From Sphingomonas insulae (GTDB lineage: Bacteria; Pseudomonadota; Alphaproteobacteria; Sphingomonadales; Sphingomonadaceae), in assembly GCF_010450875.1 (NCBI RefSeq), contig NZ_CP048422.1, positions 737,001-801,000 on the forward strand: a stretch of 64,000 bases of DNA, read 5' to 3'. The position numbers were made by a program, and so were the translations under genes. Below, one piece after another: positions 27,801 to 36,560 of this stretch (its first letter is position 1; each line of letters starts with the position of its first letter). The notes under the pieces were generated by a model. It made no database searches. It worked only from the letters and a program-made list of their open reading frames with translations, and was not told where the DNA came from.

Positions 27801-28763
27801 CTACATGCCGACGGAGGTGGTCTCTTCCTCGTTCGACACGGCGTCGGGCATCGCGGGCAGTTCCGCCGCGGGAGCGGGCGCGTTGGCGGTGACCATCGGC
27901 TTGTTCGCCTGACCCAGGATCGCCGCATTCTCGATAACGTCGAGCGCGCGGCGCGACAGCACGTAGCGTTCGGCGGCCTGCATCCAGTTGCCCGCATCGC
28001 CGGCGCCGGGCAGGCGTGCGACCTCGGCGTGGGCGGCTTCGACCTGGCCGCTGTCGAGCAGCCGCCGGGCGCGGGCCAGCCGATCGGCCGGGCGGGGCGA
28101 GGGCGTGCCGGCCTGTCGCAGCACGACCAGCCCACCGAGTTCACGGCGCAGGCTGGTCAGCCAGCCCTCGCCGCTTGCGGTGGAGAGGCCTGGCCCGATC
28201 GCGTCCAGACCCTGGCGCAGGTCCTCCAGCGTCACCGGCTGCCGCGCCGCCTCGATCACATAGCTGACGGCGCGCGGCTGCACCCGGCCGAAGCGGCCGC
28301 GCAACTGTTCCTCGAGATAGCCGAGCCCGACGCCGCGATCGAGCGCCCGCCGTGCCGCAAAGGCGATCAGCATGCCTTCGGCCCGGCCGGCCTGCGTGGC
28401 GGCAGCGGCGGCATCGCTGGTCACCGCGGCGGTACGCGCCTCCAGCGCCGTCAATTGACCCGCCAGCGTCGCCTCTCGGGACGCGAGCGCCGCCGGGTCG
28501 AGCGCGGCATTCACCGCTTCGCCATTGGCGTTGAGCGGTTGTGCGGGATTGAAGTTGGTCGGTTCGGGATGCGCCTTTTTGGCCGCGACCGCCCCCTGCG
28601 CGGCGGACGTGCCGCCGAGCCAGGTCACGCGCTTCATCAGATAGCCGGTCAGCACCGCCCCGGCGACGAACGCCAGCGCGATGATCGCCAGGAACACGCG
28701 GGTCCGCAGCCCGCGCGCGCGCGTCGTCCCGCGCCCATGGTCGATCGGCACATAGTCGGTCAT
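27801..28763 (-). CDS. Mic60/mitofilin-like membrane protein downstream of hemCD
   Basis: A 320-residue protein with a short cytosolic N-terminus, one membrane anchor at about residues 23-43 (VFLAIIALAFVAGAVLTGYL), an Ala-rich helical middle part predicted to be coiled, and a C-terminal helical region with DRLARARRLLDSGQVEAAHAE near 223. Alphaproteobacterial Mic60 homologues, which shape intracytoplasmic membranes, are known to lie next to hemD; position and topology fit, although sequence similarity is weak by eye. It overlaps the hemD stop by four bases. Confidence 0.65.
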   Translation of the reverse strand: MTDYVPIDHGRGTTRARGLRTRVFLAIIALAFVAGAVLTGYLMKRVTWLGGTSAAQGAVAAKKAHPEPTNFNPAQPLNANGEAVNAALDPAALASREATLAGQLTALEARTAAVTSDAAAAATQAGRAEGMLIAFAARRALDRGVGLGYLEEQLRGRFGRVQPRAVSYVIEAARQPVTLEDLRQGLDAIGPGLSTASGEGWLTSLRRELGGLVVLRQAGTPSPRPADRLARARRLLDSGQVEAAHAEVARLPGAGDAGNWMQAAERYVLSRRALDVIENAAILGQANKPMVTANAPAPAAELPAMPDAVSNEEETTSVGM

Positions 28764-29452
28764 GGCCTCTTATCCCCGGCGTCCGCGGCCCGGTCAATCG
28801 CCCGTTGGAGCACCAGCGAACACAGTGCCGCATCGCGCGGCACGTCCGCCGTCAGCGCGATGCCCCAGCCATCGCCGGCCGCCGTTCGCACCTTCGCGCT
28901 CAACGCTGCGATCCCGATGGCTTCGCGCCGGCCCGGGAGCAGTGTCGCGACGCGCATGGCCGCCCGCTCCGAATGCAGCAGCACGATGCGCCCGCCGGCC
29001 GCAGCGGCGAACGCCGCCGCGTCGGTCGAGACATCGGCGCTGGCATAGACGATGACCGTCGGATGGCCGCTGTCGACATGCTCGCGGCCGGCCAGGTGCA
29101 ACGGCCGCTCCAGCCCGGTCGCGCGCCCTGCGGCCAGCGCCGCATCGACGCCGCCGTCGCCGATCGTCGCGACCCGGAACCCCGCCGCCGTGGCCGCCGC
29201 CGCCGTTTCGGCGCCCACCGCGATCACCGGCAAGCCCGTCAGTCGCGCAAGTCCCGCGCCGCCCAGCCGCATGGCGTTGGCGCTCGTCACCAGCAGCGCA
29301 TCGTGGCGGGCGGGATCGGGCGCCTCCCACGGCACCGGCGCGGGCGCGAACAAGGGCCAGGCGATCACGTCGCGGCCCCCGCCCGCCCGCAGGCGCACCA
29401 CGGTGCGCGCATTGCCGGGTTCGGGGCGGACGACGAGCAGGCCGCCGCTCAC
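28760..29452 (-). CDS. hemD: Uroporphyrinogen-III synthase
   Basis: Closes the linear hydroxymethylbilane with inversion of ring D to give uroporphyrinogen III for haem, sirohaem and cobalamin. The family is very divergent; identification rests on position directly after hemC and on features such as [14 protein letters not shown] near the start, [15 protein letters not shown] near residue 51, and [18 protein letters not shown] near 76. The GTG at 29452 overlaps the hemC stop (GTGA). The product is 230 residues, normal for HemD. Its stop overlaps the mic60-like start. Confidence 0.88.
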   Translation of the reverse strand: MSGGLLVVRPEPGNARTVVRLRAGGGRDVIAWPLFAPAPVPWEAPDPARHDALLVTSANAMRLGGAGLARLTGLPVIAVGAETAAAATAAGFRVATIGDGGVDAALAAGRATGLERPLHLAGREHVDSGHPTVIVYASADVSTDAAAFAAAAGGRIVLLHSERAAMRVATLLPGRREAIGIAALSAKVRTAAGDGWGIALTADVPRDAALCSLVLQRAIDRAADAGDKRP

Positions 29453-30363
29453 GGCTGGAACAGGCGTCGCACCACGTCGGGCGCGCGGGCCAGCAGGTCC
29501 GCGGCCAGCTCGGCCGCGACCACGCTGCCATCGGTGCCTTCGCCGGCACCCTCGACGCCGGCGCTGCCGTCCTCCGCGATCAGTTCGGCGCGCAGGCTGA
29601 GCATCTCGCCCGACAGGCCGGCGAGCGCCGCGACCGGCGAATGGCAGTCGGCGCCCAGTGCGGCCAGGAACGCGCGCTCGGCCAGCACACAGGCGCTGGT
29701 CGCGGGATCGTCGATCGCGGCGACGACCATCGCCGCACCCTCGTCGTCGCTGCGGACCTCGATCCCGACCGCACCCTGCGCCGGCGCGGGCAGCATCACG
29801 TCGGTCGGGATCGCCCGGCCGATGCCCTCGCGGCCCAGCCGGTCGAGCCCCGCCGCCGCCAGCAGGGTCGCATCCGCCTCGCCCGCCGCCAGCTTCGCCA
29901 GCCGCGTGTCGACATTGCCGCGGAACAGCACGACGTTGAGGTCGGGCCGCAACCGCAGCACCTGCGCGCGCCGCCGCGGCGAACTGGTGCCGACGGTGCC
30001 GCCCGCGACGATCGCCGCGATCGTCTCCGCGCCGATCAGCCGGTCGCGCACGTCGGCCCGCGGCAGCATCGCGGCGATGCGGATCGCCGGCGGCCGGATC
30101 GTCTCGACGTCCTTCATCGAATGCACCGCCGCGTCGATCTCGCGGTCGAGCAGCGCGCGGTCCAGCTCCTTGGTCCACAGCGCCTTGCCGCCGATCTCGG
30201 CCAGCGCGCGATCCTGCACCCGGTCGCCGGTGGTGCGGATCACGACCAGCGTCACCTCGTCCTCGCGCCAGCCGTGCGCGGCGCACAGCGCATCGCGCAC
30301 CATCCCCGCCTGCGTCAGCGCAAGCGGCGATCCCCGCGTGCCGAGCCTGAACCTGATCGCCAA
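29449..30363 (-). CDS. hemC: Hydroxymethylbilane synthase (porphobilinogen deaminase)
   Basis: Polymerises four porphobilinogens on a dipyrromethane cofactor. The 304-residue protein starts with [15 protein letters not shown], has [18 protein letters not shown] with the catalytic-site residues and VHSMKD near residue 80, [15 protein letters not shown] near 128, and the cofactor-attachment cysteine in [13 protein letters not shown] near 236. Complete and of normal length. It is divergent from tsaD, with an 81-base intergenic region. Confidence 0.96.
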   Translation of the reverse strand: MAIRFRLGTRGSPLALTQAGMVRDALCAAHGWREDEVTLVVIRTTGDRVQDRALAEIGGKALWTKELDRALLDREIDAAVHSMKDVETIRPPAIRIAAMLPRADVRDRLIGAETIAAIVAGGTVGTSSPRRRAQVLRLRPDLNVVLFRGNVDTRLAKLAAGEADATLLAAAGLDRLGREGIGRAIPTDVMLPAPAQGAVGIEVRSDDEGAAMVVAAIDDPATSACVLAERAFLAALGADCHSPVAALAGLSGEMLSLRAELIAEDGSAGVEGAGEGTDGSVVAAELAADLLARAPDVVRRLFQP

Positions 30364-30444
30364 ACCGTGCCTCCTTCAACGGTGCCGCCATGCCGAAACC
30401 ACCACCCTTCGACAAGTTCTGCGCGTCGCGTTAGGGAAGGGCGC

Positions 30445-31473
30445 ATGGCTCCCCGGATCATCCTCGGCCTCGAATCCTCCTGCGACGAGACCGCCGCCGC
30501 GCTCGTCACCAGCGATCGGCAGGTGCTGAGCCACCGCCTCGCCGGGCAGGAGGCGGCGCACGCCCCCTTCGGCGGCGTCGTACCCGAAATCGCCGCGCGC
30601 GCGCATGTCGAGGCGCTGGAGCCGTTGATCCAGGCCGCGCTTGCGGATGCCGGATTGCGCCTCGACCAGGTCGATGCGGTCGCCGCCACGGCCGGCCCGG
30701 GCCTGATCGGCGGGGTCATGGTCGGCCTCGTCACGGGCAAGGCGCTGGCACATGCTGCGGGCAAGCCGCTGATCGCGGTCAACCATCTGGAGGGGCACGC
30801 GCTCAGCCCGCGGCTGTCGGACCCAGACCTGCAATTCCCCTATCTGCTGCTGCTCGTCTCCGGCGGCCATTGCCAGCTGCTGCTGGTCGAGGGGGTCGCC
30901 CGCTATCGCCGCATCGCGACGACGATCGACGATGCCGCGGGCGAGGCGTTCGACAAGACCGCCAAGCTGCTCGGCCTGGGCTTCCCCGGCGGCCCCAACG
31001 TCGAACGCGCCGCGGCGCTCGGCCGCGCGATCGTGCCGCTGCCGCGACCGCTGAAGGGATCGGCAGAGCCGCATTTCTCGTTCGCCGGCCTCAAGAGCGC
31101 GGTCGCGCGCGCTGTCGGGCACCATGCGCCCGAGGATATCGCCGCCTCGTTCCAGGCCGCGGTCGTCGATTGCCTGATCGACCGGACGCAGCGCGGCATC
31201 GCGGGAATCGCGGCGAGCGCGCTGGTCGTCGCCGGCGGCGTCGCCGCCAATACCGCGGTCCGTACCGCGCTCCAGCGCCTCGCCACCGACAACGGCCTGC
31301 GCTTCGTGGCCCCGCCGTTATGGCTGTGCACCGACAATGCGGCGATGATCGCCTGGGCCGGCGCCGAGCGCTTCGCCGCCGGGCTCACCGATCCGCTCGA
31401 CACGCCGGCACGCGCCCGCTGGCCGCTCGATCCCGATGCGCAAGCCGTCCGCGGCGCCGGAGTAAAAGCATGA
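30445..31473 (+). CDS. tsaD: tRNA N6-threonylcarbamoyladenosine synthase, TsaD
   Basis: Transfers the threonylcarbamoyl group to A37 of ANN-decoding tRNAs, working with TsaB, TsaC and TsaE. The 342-residue protein opens [16 protein letters not shown], has the metal-binding HxExH motif in NHLEGHAL near residue 113, [15 protein letters not shown] near 136, and the nucleotide-binding [12 protein letters not shown] near 262. The ATG at 30445 begins just before the ASKHA fold; the longer frame upstream is a shadow of hemC. It overlaps gpsA by four bases. Confidence 0.95.
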   Translation: MAPRIILGLESSCDETAAALVTSDRQVLSHRLAGQEAAHAPFGGVVPEIAARAHVEALEPLIQAALADAGLRLDQVDAVAATAGPGLIGGVMVGLVTGKALAHAAGKPLIAVNHLEGHALSPRLSDPDLQFPYLLLLVSGGHCQLLLVEGVARYRRIATTIDDAAGEAFDKTAKLLGLGFPGGPNVERAAALGRAIVPLPRPLKGSAEPHFSFAGLKSAVARAVGHHAPEDIAASFQAAVVDCLIDRTQRGIAGIAASALVVAGGVAANTAVRTALQRLATDNGLRFVAPPLWLCTDNAAMIAWAGAERFAAGLTDPLDTPARARWPLDPDAQAVRGAGVKA

Positions 31474-32444
31474 AGATCGGCGTCATCGGCGGCGGTGCCT
31501 GGGGCACGGCCCTCGCCCAGGTCGCGGCGCATCGCGGCGAACCCGTCACGTTGTGGGCGCGCGAGCCGGAGGTGGTCGCGGGCATCAACGCCGCGCACGA
31601 AAACCATTTGTTCCTCGCCGGCGTGCCGCTGTCGCGCTCGATCCGCGCCACCGGCGACCATGCCGATCTGGCCGACAGCGATGCGCTGCTGGTCGTCGCC
31701 CCGGCGCAGCACGTCGGCGCGGTCCTGTCGCAGGTCGACGTCGGCACGCGCCCGCTGGTGCTCTGCGCCAAGGGAATCGAGGCCGGCACGCGCCGGTTGG
31801 TCGGCGAGGTCGCGCGCGCGGTGCATCCGCAAGCTCCCGTCGCGGTCCTGTCCGGGCCGACCTTCGCGCATGAAGTCGCCGCCGGCCTGCCGACCGCGGT
31901 GACGCTGGCGGTTGCGGACCAGGCGCTCGGCCGGGCGCTGTCCGAACGGCTCGCCGCCCCGCATTTCCGCCCCTATGCGAGCAGCGACGTCGTCGGTGCG
32001 GAGATCGGCGGCGCGGTGAAGAACGTGCTCGCGATCGCCTGCGGCGTGGTGGATGGCGCCGGCCTTGGCCAGAACGCCCGCGCCGCGCTGATCGCACGCG
32101 GCTTTGCCGAGATGACGCGTTTCGGGCTGGCGCGGGGTGCGCGTGCCGAAACCCTCTCGGGCCTTTCGGGGCTCGGCGATCTCGTGTTGACGTGCAGTTC
32201 GACCAGCAGTCGCAACTTTTCGCTGGGCGTCGGGCTGGGCCAGGGGCAGGCGGCAGCGACCCTGCTCGCCGATCGTCGTACCGTGGCGGAAGGGGCGTTC
32301 ACCGCGCCGGTGCTGGCGGAAGCCGCCGCGGAGGCCGGCGTCGACATGCCGGTCACCGCCGCCGTCTGCCGCCTGCTGGAGGGCGCGCCGGTCGCCGAGG
32401 TGATCGGCGCGCTGCTCGCCCGCCCGCTGCGCAACGAAGGCTGA
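31470..32444 (+). CDS. gpsA: Glycerol-3-phosphate dehydrogenase (NAD(P)+)
   Basis: Reduces dihydroxyacetone phosphate to glycerol 3-phosphate for phospholipid synthesis. The 324-residue protein has an N-terminal Rossmann fold with [13 protein letters not shown] near residue 4, KGIE near 105, [12 protein letters not shown] near 131, the catalytic lysine in [13 protein letters not shown] near 186, and [14 protein letters not shown] near 236. The start is fixed by the ATGA overlap with tsaD. The tsaD-gpsA pairing is common in alphaproteobacteria. Confidence 0.96.
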   Translation: MKIGVIGGGAWGTALAQVAAHRGEPVTLWAREPEVVAGINAAHENHLFLAGVPLSRSIRATGDHADLADSDALLVVAPAQHVGAVLSQVDVGTRPLVLCAKGIEAGTRRLVGEVARAVHPQAPVAVLSGPTFAHEVAAGLPTAVTLAVADQALGRALSERLAAPHFRPYASSDVVGAEIGGAVKNVLAIACGVVDGAGLGQNARAALIARGFAEMTRFGLARGARAETLSGLSGLGDLVLTCSSTSSRNFSLGVGLGQGQAAATLLADRRTVAEGAFTAPVLAEAAAEAGVDMPVTAAVCRLLEGAPVAEVIGALLARPLRNEG

Positions 32445-32495
32445 TCTGCCGGCGCCCGTGCTAACGGTCGGTCGAGCCGGTGCCCGACCGACGGT

Positions 32496-32516
32496 CCTCC
32501 CCGCGCCTTCGCGTGG
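32496..32516. repeat. Single copy of dispersed repeat family A
   Basis: CCTCCCCGCGCCTTCGCGTGG lies between the convergent gpsA and purD genes, just before the purD stop. A possible hairpin CGGTCGG/CCGACCG lies immediately to its left (32465-32491). Confidence 0.5.
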
Positions 32517-32525
32517 GTGCGTGTC

Positions 32526-33785
32526 TCAGCGCGCCAGTTCGCGCCAGCCGATGTCGCGGCGGCAGAACCCGTCGGGAAAGTCGACTGCGTCGATCCCGCG
32601 ATAGGCGGCGTCCCGTGCCACCGCGATGTCGGCACCGGTCGCGGTGACTGCCAGCACCCGTCCGCCGCTCGCCACCAGCGTTTCTCCATCCCGCCGTGTC
32701 CCCGCCTGGAATACCACCGCGCCGCCGGCCTCCGCGGCATCGATGCCGCGGATCGTGCCGCCCGCTGCGGGCGTGCCGGGATAGCCCGCCGCCGCCAGCA
32801 CCACCGTCATCGCGACATCGTCGGAGAATTGCGCCGCCGGCAGCGCGGCCAGCCGCCCTTGCGCCACCGCCAGCAGCATCTCGACCAGATCGCCCTGGTA
32901 GCGCAGCATCAGCACCTGGCATTCGGGATCGCCGAACCGCGCGTTATATTCGATCAGCTTCGGCCCCGCGGCCGTCAGCATCAGTCCGGCGTACAGCACG
33001 CCGCTGAACGGCATGCCCTCGTCCGCCATTGCCTTCACCGTCGGTGCGACGATCCGCTCGATCGCCTGCCGCTCCAACGCCGGGGTCAGCACCGGTGCGG
33101 GGCTATAGGCGCCCATGCCGCCGGTGTTCGGGCCGGTATCGCCCTCGCCGACGCGCTTGTGGTCCTGCGCGCTGCCGAACGGCATCAGCGAAACGCCGTC
33201 GGTCAGCACGAACAGGCTCGCCTCCTCACCGTCGAGGAATTCCTCCAGCACCACCGGCGCATCGCCGCCGCCGAACATCGTGTCGAACGCCGCGGCCGCC
33301 TCGGCCTCGCTGGTCGCGATCACCACACCCTTGCCCGCGGCCAGGCCATCGGCCTTGATGACGACGGGATAGGAGAAGGTGCCGGCCAGCGCCGCCTCCG
33401 CCTCGGTTCGGTTGTTGACGCGGACGTAGCCGGCGGTCGGAATCTCGGCGCGGCGGCACAGGTCCTTGGTGAACCCCTTCGATCCTTCCAGCTGCGCGGC
33501 CGCCCGGTCCGGCCCGAACACCGGCACGCCGCCGGCGCGCAGGGTATCGCCGAGGCCATCCACCAGCGGCGCTTCCGGTCCGATCACGACGAGCCCAACG
33601 TCATGATCGCGCACGAAATCCACGACCGCGGCATGATCCGTCGCATCCAGCGCGACGCAGGTCGCATGTGCGGCGATGCCGGGGTTGCCAGGCGCGGCGT
33701 AGAGCGTATCGAGGAGGGCCGATTGTGCCAGTTTCCACGCGAGTGCGTGCTCGCGGCCGCCTGAGCCCAGCAGCAGGACGTTCAT
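32526..33785 (-). CDS. purD: Phosphoribosylamine-glycine ligase
   Basis: ATP-grasp enzyme that makes glycinamide ribonucleotide in purine synthesis. The 419-residue protein opens [20 protein letters not shown], with the [12 protein letters not shown] segment near residue 74, the [20 protein letters not shown] region near 105, the ATP-grasp loop [16 protein letters not shown] near 135, and [14 protein letters not shown] sequence ([12 protein letters not shown]) near 285. The ATG at 33785 gives the standard N-terminus. On the opposite strand, the xseA start codon overlaps this start codon. Confidence 0.96.
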   Translation of the reverse strand: MNVLLLGSGGREHALAWKLAQSALLDTLYAAPGNPGIAAHATCVALDATDHAAVVDFVRDHDVGLVVIGPEAPLVDGLGDTLRAGGVPVFGPDRAAAQLEGSKGFTKDLCRRAEIPTAGYVRVNNRTEAEAALAGTFSYPVVIKADGLAAGKGVVIATSEAEAAAAFDTMFGGGDAPVVLEEFLDGEEASLFVLTDGVSLMPFGSAQDHKRVGEGDTGPNTGGMGAYSPAPVLTPALERQAIERIVAPTVKAMADEGMPFSGVLYAGLMLTAAGPKLIEYNARFGDPECQVLMLRYQGDLVEMLLAVAQGRLAALPAAQFSDDVAMTVVLAAAGYPGTPAAGGTIRGIDAAEAGGAVVFQAGTRRDGETLVASGGRVLAVTATGADIAVARDAAYRGIDAVDFPDGFCRRDIGWRELAR

Positions 33786-35202
33786 GCCAGATTCCCTATC
33801 CGATACCGATGCGAGGCTGCTAGCCGAGGAGCGCCCCGGCGACAACGCATTCGCGCTGTCGGTCGGCGAGCTCAGCTTCAAGCTCAAACGGATGGTCGAG
33901 GGCGAATTCGGTCATGTCCGCATCCGTGGCGAAATCTCGGGCTACAAGCGCGCGACCTCTGGTCATGTCTATCTCGCGCTGAAGGACGATGCCGCGGTGA
34001 TCGACGGCGTGATGTGGAAGGGGCAGGCGAACGCGCTCGCCTTCGCCCCCCAGGACGGGATCGAGGTGATCGCGACCGGCAAGCTCACGACCTATCCCGG
34101 CCGCTCGAAATACCAGATCGTCATCGAACGGATGGAGCTGGCGGGCGCCGGCGCGCTGATGGCGCTGTTCGAAAAGCTGAAGGCGAAGCTGGCGGGCGAG
34201 GGGCTGTTCGATGGATCGCGCAAACGGCGCCTGCCGTATCTGCCGCGGACGATCGGCGTCGTCACCTCGCCCACCGGTGCGGTGATCCGCGATATCCTCC
34301 ATCGGCTGGAGGATCGCTGCCCGACCCACGTCATCGTCTGGCCGGTCAAGGTGCAGGGGCAGGGCGCGGCCGAAGAGGTCGCCGCCGCGGTGCGCGGCTT
34401 CGATGCGATGCCCGCGGACGGGCCGGTGCCGCGGCCCGATCTCGTCATCGTCGCGCGCGGCGGCGGTTCGATCGAGGATCTGTGGGCGTTCAACGAAGAA
34501 CCGGTGGTCCGCGCCGTCGCTGGCTGCTCGATCCCGATCATCTCCGCCGTCGGCCACGAAACCGATACGACCCTGTGCGACTTCGCCGCCGACCTGCGCG
34601 CGCCGACCCCCACCGCGGCGGCCGAGCTGGCGGTGCCGGTGCTCGCCGACCTGCGGCTGACGATCCAGAGCCACGGTTTACGCACGCAGCGCTGTGCAAA
34701 CCGCTATCTGGAGCGTGGCCGCGAACGGCTTGCCGGATTGGCCAGGCTGCTGCCGAAGCGCGACGCGCTGCTCGGCCCGCAGCGCCAGCGCGCCGACGAT
34801 GCGGGCCAGCGGCTCGATCGCGGGCTCGAACGGCGCGTCACGCTGGCACGCGGCCAGCTCGACCGGTCCAGCGGGGCGTTGCGCCCGGCGGTGCTGCAGA
34901 ACCAGGTCGACCGCAATCGCGACCGGCTCGCGGCGACGTGGCGACTGGTCCAGTCGCTCAACCCCGATGCGGTGCTCGACCGCGGCTATGCCCGCGTCAC
35001 GGCCCGTGGCGGCGAGACGCTGGCGTCGGCCGCCACCGTGCGCGCGGCCGGCGCGGTGACGCTGCGCTTCCGCGACGGCAGCGTCGATGCGATCGTCGAC
35101 GATGGCGCTGCCATGGCGACGCGTACGCCGGCGGCGAAGGTTGAGCGCAAGCCGGCACGAACCCATATCGCGGCCAAGCCCGACCAGCCGACCCTGCTCT
35201 GA
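33784..35202 (+). CDS. xseA: Exodeoxyribonuclease VII, large subunit
   Basis: Large subunit of the single-strand DNA exonuclease used in mismatch and recombination repair. The 472-residue protein has an OB-fold ([20 protein letters not shown] near residue 43), the catalytic domain with [18 protein letters not shown] near 156, a glycine-rich [17 protein letters not shown] near 222, [17 protein letters not shown] near 252 and [11 protein letters not shown], a long coiled region, then the C-terminal segment with LDRGYARVT. The 33784 ATG overlaps the purD start codon on the other strand; no later in-frame start keeps the conserved N-terminus. The small subunit xseB is not nearby. Confidence 0.94.
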   Translation: MPDSLSDTDARLLAEERPGDNAFALSVGELSFKLKRMVEGEFGHVRIRGEISGYKRATSGHVYLALKDDAAVIDGVMWKGQANALAFAPQDGIEVIATGKLTTYPGRSKYQIVIERMELAGAGALMALFEKLKAKLAGEGLFDGSRKRRLPYLPRTIGVVTSPTGAVIRDILHRLEDRCPTHVIVWPVKVQGQGAAEEVAAAVRGFDAMPADGPVPRPDLVIVARGGGSIEDLWAFNEEPVVRAVAGCSIPIISAVGHETDTTLCDFAADLRAPTPTAAAELAVPVLADLRLTIQSHGLRTQRCANRYLERGRERLAGLARLLPKRDALLGPQRQRADDAGQRLDRGLERRVTLARGQLDRSSGALRPAVLQNQVDRNRDRLAATWRLVQSLNPDAVLDRGYARVTARGGETLASAATVRAAGAVTLRFRDGSVDAIVDDGAAMATRTPAAKVERKPARTHIAAKPDQPTLL

Positions 35203-35218
35203 TACGGACCCCTCTCTC

Positions 35219-35419
35219 ATGCTCGTTTCCAATTCCGACCGCGCCGCCCGGCTTCATTACATGGCCAACGGCTTTCGCGTGCTGACGCCGGGCGACCATG
35301 TCGTCTGCGGCGCGAGCGGCGCGCGCATCCCGATCGACATGCTGCGCTATTGGAGCGTCGCCCGCCAACAGGCCTTCGCCACCGCCCAGCTGGCCAGCGA
35401 GGCGCTCGCACCGCGATGA
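35219..35419 (+). CDS. DUF2093 family protein
   Basis: A 66-residue protein matching DUF2093: HYMANGFRVLTPGDHVVCGA near residue 13 and GARIPIDMLRYWSVARQQA near 33, followed by an alanine-rich end. The fold and role are unknown, but the family is alphaproteobacterial and usually follows xseA, as here (16-base gap). Its stop overlaps the M23 peptidase start by four bases. Confidence 0.88.
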   Translation: MLVSNSDRAARLHYMANGFRVLTPGDHVVCGASGARIPIDMLRYWSVARQQAFATAQLASEALAPR

Positions 35420-36285
35420 CGCCGGCCGCGGCGCTCGCGCTCCTCGCCACCGTAGCGGCGCCTGCCACCGCGCAGCTGGCCCCCGCGGTGGCGGCTCCGA
35501 CGGCACAGGTCGATCCTGCCGCGGCGACCTTTCGCATGACCGGCCCGGTCATGCAGGGCGGCCTGATCGTCGTGCACGCACCGCGCGATGCCGTCTCAGT
35601 GACGCTCGACGGCAAGGCGCTGCCCCTTGCGCCCGACGGCCTGTTCGTCGTCGGCTTCGATCGCGACGCCGGCCCACAGGCGATGCTGGCGGCCGTCTTG
35701 GCCGATGGGCGTCAGGTCACCCGGGCGCTCGCCGTCGCCCCGCGCGCCTGGCGGATCGAGCGGCTCGACACGCTGCCCCGCTTTCCCGCGCCCGATCCGG
35801 TGATGGCGCAGTTGCGGCCCGCCGAACTCGCCCGGATCGTTGCGGCGCGCGCGCTATCCACCGACGCGCAGGGCTGGCGCCAGCCATTCGTCTGGCCCGC
35901 AACCGGGCGCATTTCCGGCCTGTTCGGTGCGCAACGCATCTATCGCGGCGAACCCGGCGCCTATCATTCGGGGACGGACATCGCCCGGCCGACGGGCAGC
36001 CCGGTCGTCGCGCCTGCCGACGGGGTCGTCATCCTCGCCGCCGACCATCCCTTCACGCTGGAGGGCAATCTGCTGATGATCGACCACGGCGATGGATTGA
36101 ACAGCGCCTTCCTCCACCTGTCGCGGATCGACGTGAAGGTCGGCGACCACGTGCGTCAGGGGCAAACCGTCGGCGCCGTCGGCGCGACCGGCCGCGCGAC
36201 CGGTCCGCACCTGCACTGGAGCCTGCGCTGGCGCGACGCGCGGCTCGATCCGATGCTGCTGGCAGGGGCGATGCCGGCGCAATAA
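35416..36285 (+). CDS. M23 family metallopeptidase (LytM-type, probably periplasmic)
   Basis: A 289-residue zinc endopeptidase expected to cut peptidoglycan cross-links or to activate amidases. An Ala-rich N-terminal segment ending ATAQ near residue 20 looks like a signal peptide, though it lacks the usual positive start. The M23 domain occupies the C-terminal half: FGAQRIYRGEPGAYHSGTD with the HxxxD zinc ligands near residue 190, and GPHLHW near 265 with the HxH ligand. All metal ligands are present, so it should be active. It is co-translated with DUF2093. Confidence 0.9.
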   Translation: MTPAAALALLATVAAPATAQLAPAVAAPTAQVDPAAATFRMTGPVMQGGLIVVHAPRDAVSVTLDGKALPLAPDGLFVVGFDRDAGPQAMLAAVLADGRQVTRALAVAPRAWRIERLDTLPRFPAPDPVMAQLRPAELARIVAARALSTDAQGWRQPFVWPATGRISGLFGAQRIYRGEPGAYHSGTDIARPTGSPVVAPADGVVILAADHPFTLEGNLLMIDHGDGLNSAFLHLSRIDVKVGDHVRQGQTVGAVGATGRATGPHLHWSLRWRDARLDPMLLAGAMPAQ

Positions 36286-36387
36286 CCCTGACCTTGCTGA
36301 ACGCATGGGTTCGATCGCGAGATGGTGCGTCGCAGCAATCATGCGCTCCCTATGACCGGGTTTGGACAATATCTGTGTCTTTTCTGC

Positions 36388-36412
36388 GACAGTGTGCGTC
36401 AAACTGACTGTC
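36388..36412. promoter_or_regulatory. Inverted repeat upstream of the TonB-dependent receptor
   Basis: GACAGT (36388-36393) and ACTGTC (36407-36412) are perfect arms separated by 13 bases, about 150 bases before the receptor start and in the only AT-rich part of the 275-base intergenic region (36286-36560). It could be an operator, or chance given the short arms. Confidence 0.3.
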
Positions 36413-36560
36413 CAATTATAACGTCGCTTTACACCCGAAAATGTCAGCTTCATTGCTGCACCATGTCTCCAGATGGCTGATGGCCGACGGGGAAAGGGAT
36501 GCTTGAGCCCCCGCACCGCAAGACGCGGATCGGGACGTTCAATGCCAGTGAGGGAAGCAC

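Noticed and set aside
33784..35202. xseA start further downstream to avoid the overlap with purD
   Set aside because: The next in-frame Met lies within the conserved N-terminal domain, and the residues between 33784 and there match the family spacing.
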